Of a stretch of DNA of 64,000 bases, positions 10,005 through 20,069 are shown one piece after another. Location: positions 601,377 to 665,376 of the forward strand of contig NZ_JADWYJ010000004.1 of NCBI RefSeq assembly GCF_021354595.1. Direction: 5' to 3'. Numbering within the stretch: position 1 is the first letter of the stretch; every line of letters begins with the position of its first letter. A program made the translations under genes and the position numbers. Source of the stretch: Maribellus sp. CM-23 (GTDB taxonomy: Bacteria > Bacteroidota > Bacteroidia > Bacteroidales > Prolixibacteraceae). The notes beneath the pieces were generated by a model that saw only the letters and a program-made list of their open reading frames with translations, was not told the origin of the DNA and did not search any database.

Positions 10005-13000
10005 ATGATCCGGAAATATCTACTCATTATTCTTTTGGGCTTTCTGAATGCCTTAGTGATTCAGGCAAAGGTTGACTATCGTTTTCGGACGATGTCGCCC
10101 GAAGGAGGATTTTATTACGATGGCGTCAAATCCATTCAGCAGGATAAAGATGGTTTTATGTGGATACTGATGGAAAACGAGCTTTACCGGTTTGATGGCT
10201 ACGAATACAAACGTTATTACGGGAAGTTTGCTCAAACCGATAAAACCAAAGAGTGGGAGTTCTACGATATCGACGTGGATGCTTCGGGAAACCTGTTTGT
10301 AACTACCAACAACGGTTTGTATTTGTACAAGCGCCCGTCGGATACCTTTCACCTTGAGCGGAAAGGAAATATAACAAAAGCAAAAGTAGACAACCGGAAC
10401 AACATCTGGATCAGAAGCGACAATAGCTGGAGCATTTTAAACCTCAATGACAGAAGCCTTAAGACTCCTTTGTACGATGGTAAAAAGATACCCTACATTG
10501 GCACTGTTTTTTGCCCCTATAACGACGACTTGTACGTTTCCAGTAATTACGGACGCATTTACAGGTACAACTATAGTTCCGGTGATTTTTCGCAGTGTAT
10601 GACCATGCCCGATAGCGACGGGTTTGTTTTGGACGCAAAAGCATACAAAGGAAAATTATGGGTACTTGTTAAACCCTATGGTTTATACCGGATTGATTTG
10701 GCCACTTTTACCGTGGAAGACCACATTGATATTTACAAAAAACTGGATGTGAAAATGATCCGCGCTTTTCACGTCGATAAAACAGGAATGCTGTGGTTTG
10801 GAGCCTTGAACGGGATGTATGTGATGAATCCGGAGGACAAGGAATTCCGTCATTTCCAACATTCAAGAACCGATAAATTCAGCCTCCCCAATAACTCGGT
10901 ATGGAGCATTTACGAAGATTTCAATAAAAACATCTGGATAGGAACTTATGCCGGGCAGGTGTGTTACGTAAACCTCGACGAAAAAAATCCTTTCAAATCA
11001 TATGCTCCCCAACCTGGAAAACTGAATCATATTCCGGTAAGTGCTTTTACTTCCGACGATCGCTTTTTATGGATTGCAACTGAAGGTGGAGGAATAAACA
11101 GGATGGAGAAAAGCAGTGGGAAATTTACTTACTTTTCTCACCAAAATGCAGAAAACAGCTTGTCGCACAACAATGTTAAGTCGATGGCAATCGATAAAAA
11201 CCGGAATTTGTGGATTGGTATGTATTCCGGTGGATTGGATAAATACAACCTCGACAACGGGCATTTCAAACATTTCAGGGCAAAAGATAAAAACGGGTTA
11301 ACCTCGGATAACATACGGAAACTGGTACTGGAAAGTGATTCCGGTTTGTGGATCAATTACCAGCTCCGAAAGCAGGTGATTTCTTACCTGTCGTTTCATG
11401 ATGAAAGCATAACTCACTTTGCATTTGGCGATGAAAACAGCGGGCACTACATTTTTGATATGCTGAGAGAAGGTGAAAACCAATTGTGGATGATCAGCAG
11501 TAACCGAATTTTTCTCTTTAATGTAAAAAAACGCGAAGTAAAGGAAATTGCTCCTCCTGATTCTTCTTTTATGAACTTCCGTACTTTTTGTCTCGATGAT
11601 TCCGGGAACCTGTGGATTGGTACGCTAAGCAACGGGCTTTTAAAATACGATCCCCGGTCTGAGACATTCTCCGTTTTTAACGACATGGAGAAATACGGCA
11701 TCTTCTCGGTTTTTAATATCTGTTACGACAACGAGGGAAGCCTTTGGCTGGGAACCGACAACGGTTTGATTCGCTACGATATTTCAGGGCAGACCTATTA
11801 CCGCTACGATAAGCACGATGGAGTGCAGGGAGATGTTTACTATCCGCTGGCAGCAATGAAAGGTACAGACGGAAACCTGTATTTTGGCGGTACAAATGGC
11901 TTTACCATTGTCGATCCCCAGGCCATTACTTTAAACCAGAATCCGCCACAGGTAATCATCTCCGATTTTTTAGTCGATCATACCTTTTCTGAATTGGACC
12001 GAAATTCGGAAAACAGCGATAAAACTCCGGTGGTTACCTTAAACTACAATCAAACCAATTTCAGTTTCCGGTTTTCTTCCGATAATTACCTGATACCCGA
12101 AAAAACACGTTTTAAATACCGCCTGTATGGCTACGATGACCGCTGGATTGAAGTGGATGCCTCAAACCGGGCGGCAATGTATGCAAAAGTTCCCCCGGGT
12201 TCTTATTATTTCGAGGTTGTAGCAGCCAACAACGACGGGATATGGAACGATACTCCCGAGCGGATAAAAGTGATACGAAAAGCTGCACCCTGGTTCAGCT
12301 GGCCGGCCTATGTTCTGTATAGCATCCTGTTCCTGATGGTAGTGGGACTTATCGTAAAATACATTTCAGATAAGAAAAAACTGAAAATGCAGCTTTACCT
12401 TGAAAATGTAGAAAAGCAAAAAAATAAGGAGATCTACGAGGCGCAACTCCGTTTTTTTACCAATATCTCGCACGACTTTAAAACCCCGCTGTCGCTGATA
12501 ATAGCTGCACTTGACAAACTAAGGCGGGAAGGCTTAAAAGAGTATTACTACCGCATTTTAAACGGCAACGCACAACGCTTGCTGAACCTGGTAAACGAAC
12601 TCATGGATTTCCGCACCGTAGAAAGCGGCAAAATGAAGCTCGAACTTCAGACGCTCGACCCGAATAAATTGGTGGAGGAAGTAGCTTCGGGTTTCACCGA
12701 TTATGCCCAACAAAGAAACATCGACTTTAAAATTACCGGCAACCCTCATTTGCCGGTCCCTGTATGGATCGACAAAAATATTCTTGAAAAAATCATCATG
12801 AACCTGCTGAATAACGGGTTCAAATCGACCCGCGATAACGGGCATATTTCTTTAGAAATACACAGCGGTGAAGCGCCTTTTGTTTCGCCTTATCCAAACA
12901 GCTACAAGGTAAATCACCGGGAATTGCCGATAAGGGTATTTCACCTCGTTTTCCGCGACACCGGAATTGGTATTTCAAAAGAAATGCTCTCCAAGGTATT

Positions 13001-14066
13001 CGAGAGGTTCTATAAAATAAATGCCCAAAACTTCGATTCTCAGCTGGGAACGGGAATTGGCCTGGCTCTCGTTAAAAGCCTGGTTGCATTGCACCGGGGA
13101 GAAATCACTATTTACAGTGAACCGGATAAAGGAACCGACATTGTTATTTCGCTTCCGGTGGATAAATCGATATACCCGAATGATTGTTTTTTACCCACCA
13201 GCGAAATGCCCGGTGAAGAGGATCCGGAAGAAAACGACAGCGAATCAGTAAGTGATTTGCTGGAAGAAGACATAAAGCAGGGAATGCAGGAAGACCGGAG
13301 GCGTATTCTTCTGGTGGAAGACAACGAAGACCTGCGAAATATGATTGCCGACTACCTGGCAAGTGATTTTGAAATGCTGGAAGCCGGGGATGGGGTAGAA
13401 GCCTCCGGAATACTGGCTTCGAAAATGATCGATCTGGTGATCAGCGATATTATGATGCCCCGTAAAGACGGAGTAACACTAAGCCGCGAGATAAAGGAAA
13501 ATGTGGAAACTTCTCATATTCCCGTGGTATTGCTTACCGCAAAAACCGGACTCGAGAGCAAAATAGAAGGCGTAGATTCGGGAGCTGATCTTTACTTTGA
13601 AAAACCGGTGGATTTTGAATTGCTGAAAATCAGTATTCAAAACATATTTAAACAACGCCAGCACCTAAAAGAGTTTTATGCCCGCAACTTTTTTGCCGAC
13701 AGTGCCGAATTATCTTCCAACGAGCGGGATAATAAGTTTCTCAGCGACTTTGTGAGCATTATTGATGAGCACATCGACGAATCGGGTCTTGACGTTAACT
13801 TTATTGCCTCGGAATTATCGATGAGCAGGAGTAAACTGTACCGGAAAATCAAAACAATGACCGACAAATCGATCGTCGAGTTTATTCTGAATTACAGGTT
13901 GCGCAAAGCTGCCCGGATAATAATTGAGGAAGATTTAAGCATGCGGCAGGTTATGGAAAAAGTTGGGATCGAAAGTCAGCCATATTTTACCAATGCTTTC
14001 AAAAAAGAGTTTGGGCAAACGCCGACTGCTTTTGCACAAAAACACAAACCTCATACATCCGGATGA
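10005..14066 (+). CDS. Hybrid two-component system regulator (HTCS)
   Basis: 1353 residues from the ATG at 10005; an in-frame TTG at 9981 would add eight residues ahead of the signal sequence and is less likely. Order: N-terminal signal anchor; periplasmic sensor of two seven-bladed Reg_prop propellers (repeats such as DGFMWILMENELYRFDG and GNLWIGTLSNGLLKYD) to about 650; Y_Y_Y domain (YRLYGYDDRWIEVDASNRA); one transmembrane helix at about 762-785; HisKA with His823 in FFTNISHDFKTPLSLI; HATPase_c (NLLNNGFKSTRDNG, FRDTGIGIS, GTGIGLALVKSL); receiver with Asp1148 in VISDIMMPRKDG and Lys in YFEKPVD; and an AraC-type HTH at the end (ELSMSRSKLYRKIKTM, QPYFTNAFKKEFGQTP). It should sense an oligosaccharide in the periplasm and directly activate locus A. 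All catalytic motifs are intact. Confidence 0.97.
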   Translation: MIRKYLLIILLGFLNALVIQAKVDYRFRTMSPEGGFYYDGVKSIQQDKDGFMWILMENELYRFDGYEYKRYYGKFAQTDKTKEWEFYDIDVDASGNLFVTTNNGLYLYKRPSDTFHLERKGNITKAKVDNRNNIWIRSDNSWSILNLNDRSLKTPLYDGKKIPYIGTVFCPYNDDLYVSSNYGRIYRYNYSSGDFSQCMTMPDSDGFVLDAKAYKGKLWVLVKPYGLYRIDLATFTVEDHIDIYKKLDVKMIRAFHVDKTGMLWFGALNGMYVMNPEDKEFRHFQHSRTDKFSLPNNSVWSIYEDFNKNIWIGTYAGQVCYVNLDEKNPFKSYAPQPGKLNHIPVSAFTSDDRFLWIATEGGGINRMEKSSGKFTYFSHQNAENSLSHNNVKSMAIDKNRNLWIGMYSGGLDKYNLDNGHFKHFRAKDKNGLTSDNIRKLVLESDSGLWINYQLRKQVISYLSFHDESITHFAFGDENSGHYIFDMLREGENQLWMISSNRIFLFNVKKREVKEIAPPDSSFMNFRTFCLDDSGNLWIGTLSNGLLKYDPRSETFSVFNDMEKYGIFSVFNICYDNEGSLWLGTDNGLIRYDISGQTYYRYDKHDGVQGDVYYPLAAMKGTDGNLYFGGTNGFTIVDPQAITLNQNPPQVIISDFLVDHTFSELDRNSENSDKTPVVTLNYNQTNFSFRFSSDNYLIPEKTRFKYRLYGYDDRWIEVDASNRAAMYAKVPPGSYYFEVVAANNDGIWNDTPERIKVIRKAAPWFSWPAYVLYSILFLMVVGLIVKYISDKKKLKMQLYLENVEKQKNKEIYEAQLRFFTNISHDFKTPLSLIIAALDKLRREGLKEYYYRILNGNAQRLLNLVNELMDFRTVESGKMKLELQTLDPNKLVEEVASGFTDYAQQRNIDFKITGNPHLPVPVWIDKNILEKIIMNLLNNGFKSTRDNGHISLEIHSGEAPFVSPYPNSYKVNHRELPIRVFHLVFRDTGIGISKEMLSKVFERFYKINAQNFDSQLGTGIGLALVKSLVALHRGEITIYSEPDKGTDIVISLPVDKSIYPNDCFLPTSEMPGEEDPEENDSESVSDLLEEDIKQGMQEDRRRILLVEDNEDLRNMIADYLASDFEMLEAGDGVEASGILASKMIDLVISDIMMPRKDGVTLSREIKENVETSHIPVVLLTAKTGLESKIEGVDSGADLYFEKPVDFELLKISIQNIFKQRQHLKEFYARNFFADSAELSSNERDNKFLSDFVSIIDEHIDESGLDVNFIASELSMSRSKLYRKIKTMTDKSIVEFILNYRLRKAARIIIEEDLSMRQVMEKVGIESQPYFTNAFKKEFGQTPTAFAQKHKPHTSG

Positions 14067-14284
14067 TCGGTTTACCTTTCGGCTGTTTATGCCTGAAAAG
14101 AGCTTGCAGACAGGAATGTGCATCAAAATGATAAAAGAAATAGTCAAAAGAGTAATAGCCACATGGGGGCCAAAAATATTTTTGTGCCGGACAACTTTTT
14201 TGAGAAAGGCGCTGATCGACCCTTGTTTTACTGCTGCAAGCTGTTTAACCGTTGTATCATGGTGCCGATATTAATTTATTGACA

Positions 14285-15424
14285 ATGAGACATTTTAATA
14301 CTTCACTGTTTTTTCTGATTATCGTTTTTTTGATAACTGCCTGTACTCCCTCTGAATCAACCCATTCGCAGAAAGCTTTGGTGAAAGACGTGATGAAAAG
14401 AGTAGCAGACTGGCAAATAAACCATTTTGATTATGCAAAAGAAGGCAGTCCCGGATATTTGCACGATTACGGGATTGATGCCTGGACCAATGCCGTTTTT
14501 TTTACCGGGGTGGAAGAATGGGCTAAAATGTCCGATAACAGTTCGACATATTACAGCTGGTTGAACAAGATTGGTTCAGAGTGCCAGTGGAAACTTCCTG
14601 AGAACTTTGTTGACATGCCGGTTTACAGTTTGTACCATGCCGATGAGTTTTGCATCGGACAAATGTTTCTGGAAATGTCCCAAAAGAATAACAACGAAAA
14701 TATGAGAATCCCTACGCAGCAAAGGCTGGATTGGGTAATGTCAAACTTTCACGAAGAGCTGCAGGGAAAAAAGTGGTGGTCGTGGTGCGATGCCTTGTTT
14801 ATGGCACCGCCCGTTTATGCCCGCATGGCTTCGTTAACAGGCGATGAAAAATACCTGGCGTTTATGGATACCGAATTCAAGCGAACCTACGACGCCCTGC
14901 ATGATAAAGAGGAAAGGTTGTTTTTCAGGGATAAAAGCTACTTTGAGAAACGCGAACAAAACGGAGAAAAAATATTCTGGGGGAGAGGAAACGGATGGGT
15001 GGCCGGCGGTACGGTAAAGATTCTGAGAACCTTGCCGGCTGATTCGCCCTACCGTAGTTTTTATGAGGACTTACTGCGCGAACATGTTTCGCGGCTGGTT
15101 GAATTGGCCGACACCAGCGGTGCATGGCATGCCAGTTTGCTCGATCCCGAAAGCTACCCGGCACCCGAAGCAAGTGCCACAGCCTTGATTACCTATGCAC
15201 TAGCCTATGGAATTAATGAGGGTTTTTTCGACAAAGACATTTACCTCCCCCGTTTATTGGAATCGTGGAGTGCACTGACCGCAATGGTTGGAGACGACGG
15301 GAAACTGGGCTGGGTGCAGCCTATTGGCGCCGATCCAAAATCGGTGACAGAGGATATGACAGCCGTTTATGGCGCGGGTGCATTTTTGCTGGCAGGGTCA
15401 GAAGTCTACAAATTGGTTGATTAA
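14285..15424 (+). CDS. GH105 unsaturated rhamnogalacturonyl/glucuronyl hydrolase, lipoprotein
   Basis: 379 residues from the ATG at 14285, which begins a lipoprotein signal (FLITACTPSES, Cys20); the in-frame ATG at 14252 would bury the signal sequence. An (alpha/alpha)6 barrel with the family motifs WWSWCDALFMAPP (Asp169 aligns with the catalytic Asp of YteR-type enzymes), WGRGNGWVAGG, PEASATALITYALAYGI and LGWVQPIG. GH105 enzymes remove a 4,5-unsaturated uronic acid from the non-reducing end of oligosaccharides made by a polysaccharide lyase. No lyase is encoded in the window, so the partner must lie elsewhere. It is first in a tight run with GH2 and GH29 (gaps of 21 and 19 bp). Confidence 0.93.
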   Translation: MRHFNTSLFFLIIVFLITACTPSESTHSQKALVKDVMKRVADWQINHFDYAKEGSPGYLHDYGIDAWTNAVFFTGVEEWAKMSDNSSTYYSWLNKIGSECQWKLPENFVDMPVYSLYHADEFCIGQMFLEMSQKNNNENMRIPTQQRLDWVMSNFHEELQGKKWWSWCDALFMAPPVYARMASLTGDEKYLAFMDTEFKRTYDALHDKEERLFFRDKSYFEKREQNGEKIFWGRGNGWVAGGTVKILRTLPADSPYRSFYEDLLREHVSRLVELADTSGAWHASLLDPESYPAPEASATALITYALAYGINEGFFDKDIYLPRLLESWSALTAMVGDDGKLGWVQPIGADPKSVTEDMTAVYGAGAFLLAGSEVYKLVD

Positions 15425-15445
15425 TTCAGAAAAAAATTGATAGCT

Positions 15446-17563
15446 ATGCTAAGTTCATCTTTCATAAAAAGAATGGTAATGATCCTCGCTTTTGCCGGGA
15501 TGTTTTTTGCATCTCCGCTTGGCGCGCGCGAGGTAATTTCGTTTAACGATAACTGGTTGTTTAAGAAAGCCGATAACTTTCCGAAAACATTTGACGAGGA
15601 ATGGCAGCAGGTGCGCATCCCTCATACCTGGAATGCCGAGGATATGCAGGTGAAAAAGAACATTTTTTATGCCGGGCCTGCCTATTATAAAAAGCAATAT
15701 ACTCCCGATGCCAGCCTCCGTGAAAAACGTTTCTTTTTAAGGTTTCAGGGCGTGGCGGCGGTTGCCGAAGTATACGTAAACAATTCAATTGCCGGAAAAC
15801 ACAAAGGCGGCTATGGCGCTTTTGCGATCGAAATATCAGCTTTACTAAAGCCGGGCGAACCCAACGAGATAATCGTAAAGGTTGACAATGCACCGCGCCC
15901 TGACGTGATTCCGATTAACCATACTTTGTTTGGAGTCTACGGCGGGATTTACCGCCCTGTAGAGCTGATAATTACCGATAAGATAAACATTGCCGTAACA
16001 GATTACGCTTCGCCGGGGGTGTATATTTCTCAAAAAAATGTAACGTCAAAATCGGCTGATGTAACGATCAAAACAAAACTCGAAAACAAAAACAAAGAGT
16101 CGCGTGAAGTAACAATTCTTACTACTTTGTATGAACAGAACGGAAATAAAAAGGCTGAATACAACTTGCCGGTTCGTGTGTTGCCGCAAGGACGCCAGGT
16201 TTTCGAACAGCATTTTAGCATAAAGAAACCGCACTTGTGGCAGGGGCTCGAAGATCCGCATCTGTATAAAACAGTTGTTCAAATTCTTTCGGAAGGCGAA
16301 GTTATTGATGAAATTGTACAACCCTTGGGCTTGAGGCATTTTGAGTTGAAAAACAACGACGGGATGTACCTGAACGGCAAAAAAGTGCCGATGTACGGTG
16401 TTTGCCGTCATCAGGACTGGTGGCAAAAAGGAAGTGCACTAAGCAATCTGGAGCACGAAACCGATTTGCAAATGATCAGGGAAATAGGGGCCACCACCAT
16501 CCGTTTTGCGCACTATCAGCAGGCAGAATATATTTATTCGAAATGCGACAGCATGGGGTTTATTGTATGGGCCGAAATACCTTTTGTAAACAGGGTAAGT
16601 ACCGACGAAGCCGATAATGCAAAACAACAATTAACCGAACTAATACGTCAGAATTACAACCATCCGTCTATTTATGTATGGGGTCTGCACAACGAAGTTT
16701 ATACGCCCTACAATTACACGGTGGCTTTAACAACAGAACTTAACGATCTGGCAAAATCAGAAGATCCGTCCCGTTATACGGTTTCGGTGAATGGCCATCA
16801 GGCCGTGGACCAGGCATCGAACCTGAATGCCGACATTCAGGGTATTAACCATTATTTTGGCTGGTACGGCGGAGAAATCGGAGACATCGAAAACTGGGTT
16901 GATGGCATGGAACAGGAATTCCCGGATCATAAAATTATATTTTCAGAGTATGGCGCCGAAGCAAATATTTACCAGCAAGAAGAAATGGTGGGCGAATTTG
17001 GGCGTTACTTCTCTCAATTTTATCCCGAAACCTTTGCCACCAAATTTCACGAAATCCAGTGGGGGGTTATTGCCAAACATCCTTATTTACTCGCTTCTTA
17101 TGTGTGGAACATGTTCGACTTTGCCACACCGGTAAATACACAGGGTGGTGTGGAAGCCCGGAATATGAAAGGCCTGGTAACTTTTGACAGGGAAGTAAAA
17201 AAAGATCCGTTCTACTGGTACAAAGCCAACTGGAGCAAAGAACCGGTACTTTACTTAACACAACGGAGAGCGGTTAAACGCGTCAATAAAACCACCCCGG
17301 TAACGGTTTATTCCAACATCGGTGTTCCCCGGCTTTTTGTGAATGGAGTAGAAGTAAGCCACTACCGGCAAGGAACTACCCCGGTACATTATATTTTTGA
17401 GGGAGTTGAATTAAAAGAAGGCGAGAATATAATCGAAGCAAAAGCAGGGGCTAACGGTATTTCGTACGACGACAAGATTGTTTGGGATTATTCGGAAGAC
17501 AATAAACTGCTGAACAACTACTCGCCACCCAAGAAAAAAACAGAAGAACATATCGGACTATAA
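15446..17563 (+). CDS. GH2 family glycosidase (beta-galactosidase-like)
   Basis: 705 residues from the ATG at 15446 (an in-frame TTG at 15437 is less likely). Signal peptide ending near SPLGAREV. The sandwich domain is at about 30-185 (WQQVRIPHTWN, GVAAVAEVYVNN), the Ig-like domain follows, and the TIM barrel begins at about 300 (NGKKVPMYGVCRHQDWW). Both catalytic glutamates are present: acid/base Glu417 in VWGLHNEVY and nucleophile Glu501 in IIFSEYGAEA. An additional C-terminal beta-domain is present (ITV-like strands, NGVEVSHYRQGTTP). Beta-galactosidase is the default guess; GH2 also includes beta-glucuronidases and beta-mannosidases, so the sugar is not certain. Periplasmic. Part of the GH105-GH2-GH29 run of locus A. 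Confidence 0.93.
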   Translation: MLSSSFIKRMVMILAFAGMFFASPLGAREVISFNDNWLFKKADNFPKTFDEEWQQVRIPHTWNAEDMQVKKNIFYAGPAYYKKQYTPDASLREKRFFLRFQGVAAVAEVYVNNSIAGKHKGGYGAFAIEISALLKPGEPNEIIVKVDNAPRPDVIPINHTLFGVYGGIYRPVELIITDKINIAVTDYASPGVYISQKNVTSKSADVTIKTKLENKNKESREVTILTTLYEQNGNKKAEYNLPVRVLPQGRQVFEQHFSIKKPHLWQGLEDPHLYKTVVQILSEGEVIDEIVQPLGLRHFELKNNDGMYLNGKKVPMYGVCRHQDWWQKGSALSNLEHETDLQMIREIGATTIRFAHYQQAEYIYSKCDSMGFIVWAEIPFVNRVSTDEADNAKQQLTELIRQNYNHPSIYVWGLHNEVYTPYNYTVALTTELNDLAKSEDPSRYTVSVNGHQAVDQASNLNADIQGINHYFGWYGGEIGDIENWVDGMEQEFPDHKIIFSEYGAEANIYQQEEMVGEFGRYFSQFYPETFATKFHEIQWGVIAKHPYLLASYVWNMFDFATPVNTQGGVEARNMKGLVTFDREVKKDPFYWYKANWSKEPVLYLTQRRAVKRVNKTTPVTVYSNIGVPRLFVNGVEVSHYRQGTTPVHYIFEGVELKEGENIIEAKAGANGISYDDKIVWDYSEDNKLLNNYSPPKKKTEEHIGL

Positions 17564-17582
17564 AACAATAAAAATTATCATA

Positions 17583-19106
17583 ATGAAGAAGAACTTATTG
17601 ATTACAACGCTGCTCTGCTTTTTTATGTTTTCAGGATTTGCCCAGGATAAAAGCAAGGAGCGAATCCCATTAAAACATGGTGCCCATCGGGTAGGGAAGC
17701 GCAACGACGCAGCCATGCAAAAGTGGCGCGAGTATGGCCTCGGGCAATTTATTCACTGGGGAGTTTATGCGATCCCCGGCGGTCAGTGGAACGGAAAAAC
17801 AACTACTTACGCAGCCGAATGGTTCAGAACGTCGGGATTAATTACACACGAAGAGTACGATAACCTGTACAAACAGTTTAATCCTGTAAATTTCGATGCG
17901 AAGGAGTGGGCAAAACAAGCCAAACAAATGGGAGCCAGGTACATGATTTTTACGACCAAACACCACGACGGTTTTTGCATGTGGCCCAGCCAATACACTG
18001 ATTATACAATCGCCAATACTCCGTATAAAAAGGACATTGTAAAAGAACTGGTTGATGCGTATACCGCTGAAGGAATTGATGTTTACCTGTATTTTTCGAT
18101 TATCGACTGGAGTCATCCGGGATATTATTCGGGAGGAAATATTAACTCACCCAAAATAAAAGAAACGTTTCAGTCGGGTGGCGATTACAACCCGTTTGAA
18201 ACAGAAGAACAGGAAAAACGTTACGAAGATTTTAAATCGTTTACCCGTAACCAGCTTTTGGAACTGGTAGATAATTATCCGGCCATGAAAGGCCTTTGGT
18301 TCGATGGCTCGTGGGATGTTGCCTGGGTAAAAAATGCGGCCTGGGTTGATACGCTGGGAATGGAACTCAGAGCCAAACATCCGGGACTGATTATCGGAAG
18401 CCGCTTCCGGTCGGATGAATTGGGAAACAGACATGTGGATGCCAATGGCGATCTGATTGACGATTATGACCAGCGCTACGAACGAAGCCTGCCTTCAACC
18501 TTGGAAGATACCAAAGGATTTGACTGGGACTGTGTAATGACCATTCCGGAAAACCAGTGGGGCTACCACCGCGATTGGTCGCTGTCGTATGTGAAAACTC
18601 CGTACGATCTGATTGAAATGACCGTGAAAGCCACTTCGCTGAATGGTAACTTTGTTATAAACTTTGGCCCCGATGGCGACGGAAATATTCGCACAGAAGA
18701 AACAAAGATTGCCAAAGGAGTAGGAGAGTGGATGGATGTTAACCGCGAAGCTGTTTACGGCGTTCATAATTCGGTGCTGGAAAAACAGGATTGGGGATAT
18801 TCCACACAAAAAGGTGAATCTATTTACCTTACTGTATTCAACAAACCAATGAACGACAGAGTTCGGGTGAAGGTTCCCAGAAGCAGAACAAAGGATATGA
18901 TTTTTGTAATTGAACATGCCGAATTTATTTCGGGTAAAAAAGAAGCCATTGTGACCGACGGTGGCCGGGATAAATATGGAAGTTATTACTACGACATCGT
19001 GATTCCGCAAAAAGTATCAAACAAAAAAGAGCCGTTTGTTATTAAAATTAAACTGAAAGAAGTTGACCGCGGGGCAAAAGCGGATTATCAAAAAGCAATA
19101 ACATAG
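17583..19106 (+). CDS. GH29 alpha-L-fucosidase
   Basis: 507 residues, signal peptide MKKNLLITTLLCFFMF ending at GFAQ. TIM barrel with classical GH29 motifs: GLGQFIHWGVYAIPGGQW, ARYMIFTTKHHDGFCMW, and GLWFDGSWD, whose Asp241 is the expected nucleophile. The acid/base residue of GH29 is poorly conserved and I do not assign it. The C-terminal beta-domain (about 400-507) is typical. It should release terminal L-fucose in the periplasm. It ends the locus A enzyme run and is followed 55 bp later by a strong bidirectional terminator. Confidence 0.95.
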   Translation: MKKNLLITTLLCFFMFSGFAQDKSKERIPLKHGAHRVGKRNDAAMQKWREYGLGQFIHWGVYAIPGGQWNGKTTTYAAEWFRTSGLITHEEYDNLYKQFNPVNFDAKEWAKQAKQMGARYMIFTTKHHDGFCMWPSQYTDYTIANTPYKKDIVKELVDAYTAEGIDVYLYFSIIDWSHPGYYSGGNINSPKIKETFQSGGDYNPFETEEQEKRYEDFKSFTRNQLLELVDNYPAMKGLWFDGSWDVAWVKNAAWVDTLGMELRAKHPGLIIGSRFRSDELGNRHVDANGDLIDDYDQRYERSLPSTLEDTKGFDWDCVMTIPENQWGYHRDWSLSYVKTPYDLIEMTVKATSLNGNFVINFGPDGDGNIRTEETKIAKGVGEWMDVNREAVYGVHNSVLEKQDWGYSTQKGESIYLTVFNKPMNDRVRVKVPRSRTKDMIFVIEHAEFISGKKEAIVTDGGRDKYGSYYYDIVIPQKVSNKKEPFVIKIKLKEVDRGAKADYQKAIT

Positions 19107-19161
19107 AACGGAATATTCAGTTAATCGTGCTCTACAAGAACGGTCCCGGATTTTCCCTTTT

Positions 19162-19198
19162 AAAAAGCGCTTAAAGTCAACGACTTTAAGCGCTTTTT
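19162..19198. terminator. Perfect bidirectional intrinsic terminator closing locus A
   Basis: A 17-bp inverted repeat without mismatch (19162-19178 and 19182-19198) with a 3-nt AAC loop. The 5' arm starts with AAAAA and the 3' arm ends in TTTTT followed by AATTTTTT, so it would work on both strands. It sits 56 bp after the fucosidase and 86 bp before the left tRNA-derived repeat. Confidence 0.93.
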
Positions 19199-19283
19199 AA
19201 TTTTTTAATCATACCCGATGATTGATGTTGTATTTACAGGATTCAACGTTTTTATAGCTATCTCTGTCGCAGGGGAGAGATGA

Positions 19284-19368
19284 TAGAAAACAAACTTATA
19301 ATGTCATTTCTGTTCCCCCATAATGAAAAAAGCCGCTGTTTATGCGGCTTTTGGTGATCCCACCGGGA
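19284..19368. repeat. Left copy of the tRNA-Arg 3'-end direct repeat (candidate attachment-site remnant)
   Basis: Direct repeat of 60712-60808. Positions 19322-19368 (47 nt) match 60762-60808 exactly and contain the tRNA terminator hairpin (19328-19336 with 19344-19352) plus the last 17 nt of tRNA-Arg (complement of CCA, the acceptor arm and the T stem) at 19352-19368. Positions 19284-19317 match 60712-60745 at 32 of 34 bases; the right copy has about 12 extra bases between the two blocks. To the right of 19368 similarity to the tRNA stops apart from TCGAAC a few bases on, so this copy is a truncated tRNA end, not a gene. Confidence 0.9.
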
Positions 19369-20069
19369 GGAGTATCGAACTTTTTGGAGAAGGATTAGGA
19401 GGGTGTACAGAAGTTTATGTGCACAAAGTTCAGAAAATGAGGCACTGGTGGTCGGTGAAAAATTACCGAGTAGTGTATTTTGATGAACTACCTGATATAT
19501 CTGTCTTTGAGTTACTACACCCAAAAGTTTGACATGGGTAAAATACTATTTCGCAGACATCCGTTTAACAAATTTTCATTTCGGTACAGTGGCTGCAAGG
19601 ACAATCATATGTTGTTGTTAGAAGTATAAGCTTTACCTGTAGGATTGGTTGTAGCTTTTGGGCAAAGGATATATTTGGATTTTCCTGTTATCCTTAAACA
19701 TCATTCATTTCAATCTCAAAAAAGAAAAATCAGACTACTTCCTTTATCTGTTTTTTTATTTTTAAAAACTGTCGAAATCTTGAATTTTAATGGATACTAG
19801 CGGTGAGGACCGTCATTCAACAATCTGTTTTTTTCTGCTTTATAACTAGTTGCGTAATAAAAATCGTCCGTAAATAACTCTTAGAGTAAAGCTAATTCTT
19901 ATTATCATTACAATATTTCTATTAATTTTAAAAAGATTTTTTAATAGATCTGTATATTCGATAGTGAGCATATGTCGGTATTTTTTTAATGCATTGTTTC
20001 CAGGTTTTAGATTAAACCTAAATTTTCAAGAATGCTTTAAAGGAAACAAAATATAAGTTTTAAATATGT

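Larger units (their letters stand above)
19107..20069. other. 963-bp non-coding junction between locus A and locus B
   Basis: This gap holds the terminator at 19162-19198, the tRNA-derived direct repeat at 19284-19368, and then about 700 bp of AT-rich sequence with no convincing gene. A 69-codon open frame at 19323-19532 runs through the repeat and looks fortuitous. A short inverted repeat (AGGTTT at 20002-20007, AAACCT at 20014-20019) lies 50 bp before the sigma-factor gene and could be an operator, but it is too small to rely on. Confidence 0.7.

Noticed and set aside
14163..14282. 40-codon open frame ending two bases before the GH105 start
   Set aside because: No similarity that I recognise, no independent signal, and the 218-bp gap shows no other coding signs; it looks like chance between HTCS and GH105.
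19323..19532. 69-codon open frame starting in the left tRNA-derived repeat
   Set aside because: Its first codons are the tRNA terminator and tRNA end read as protein; the remainder has no recognisable domain.
20002..20019. Short inverted repeat AGGTTT/AAACCT upstream of the sigma gene as an operator
   Set aside because: Six-bp arms in AT-rich DNA are expected by chance; no second copy seen.
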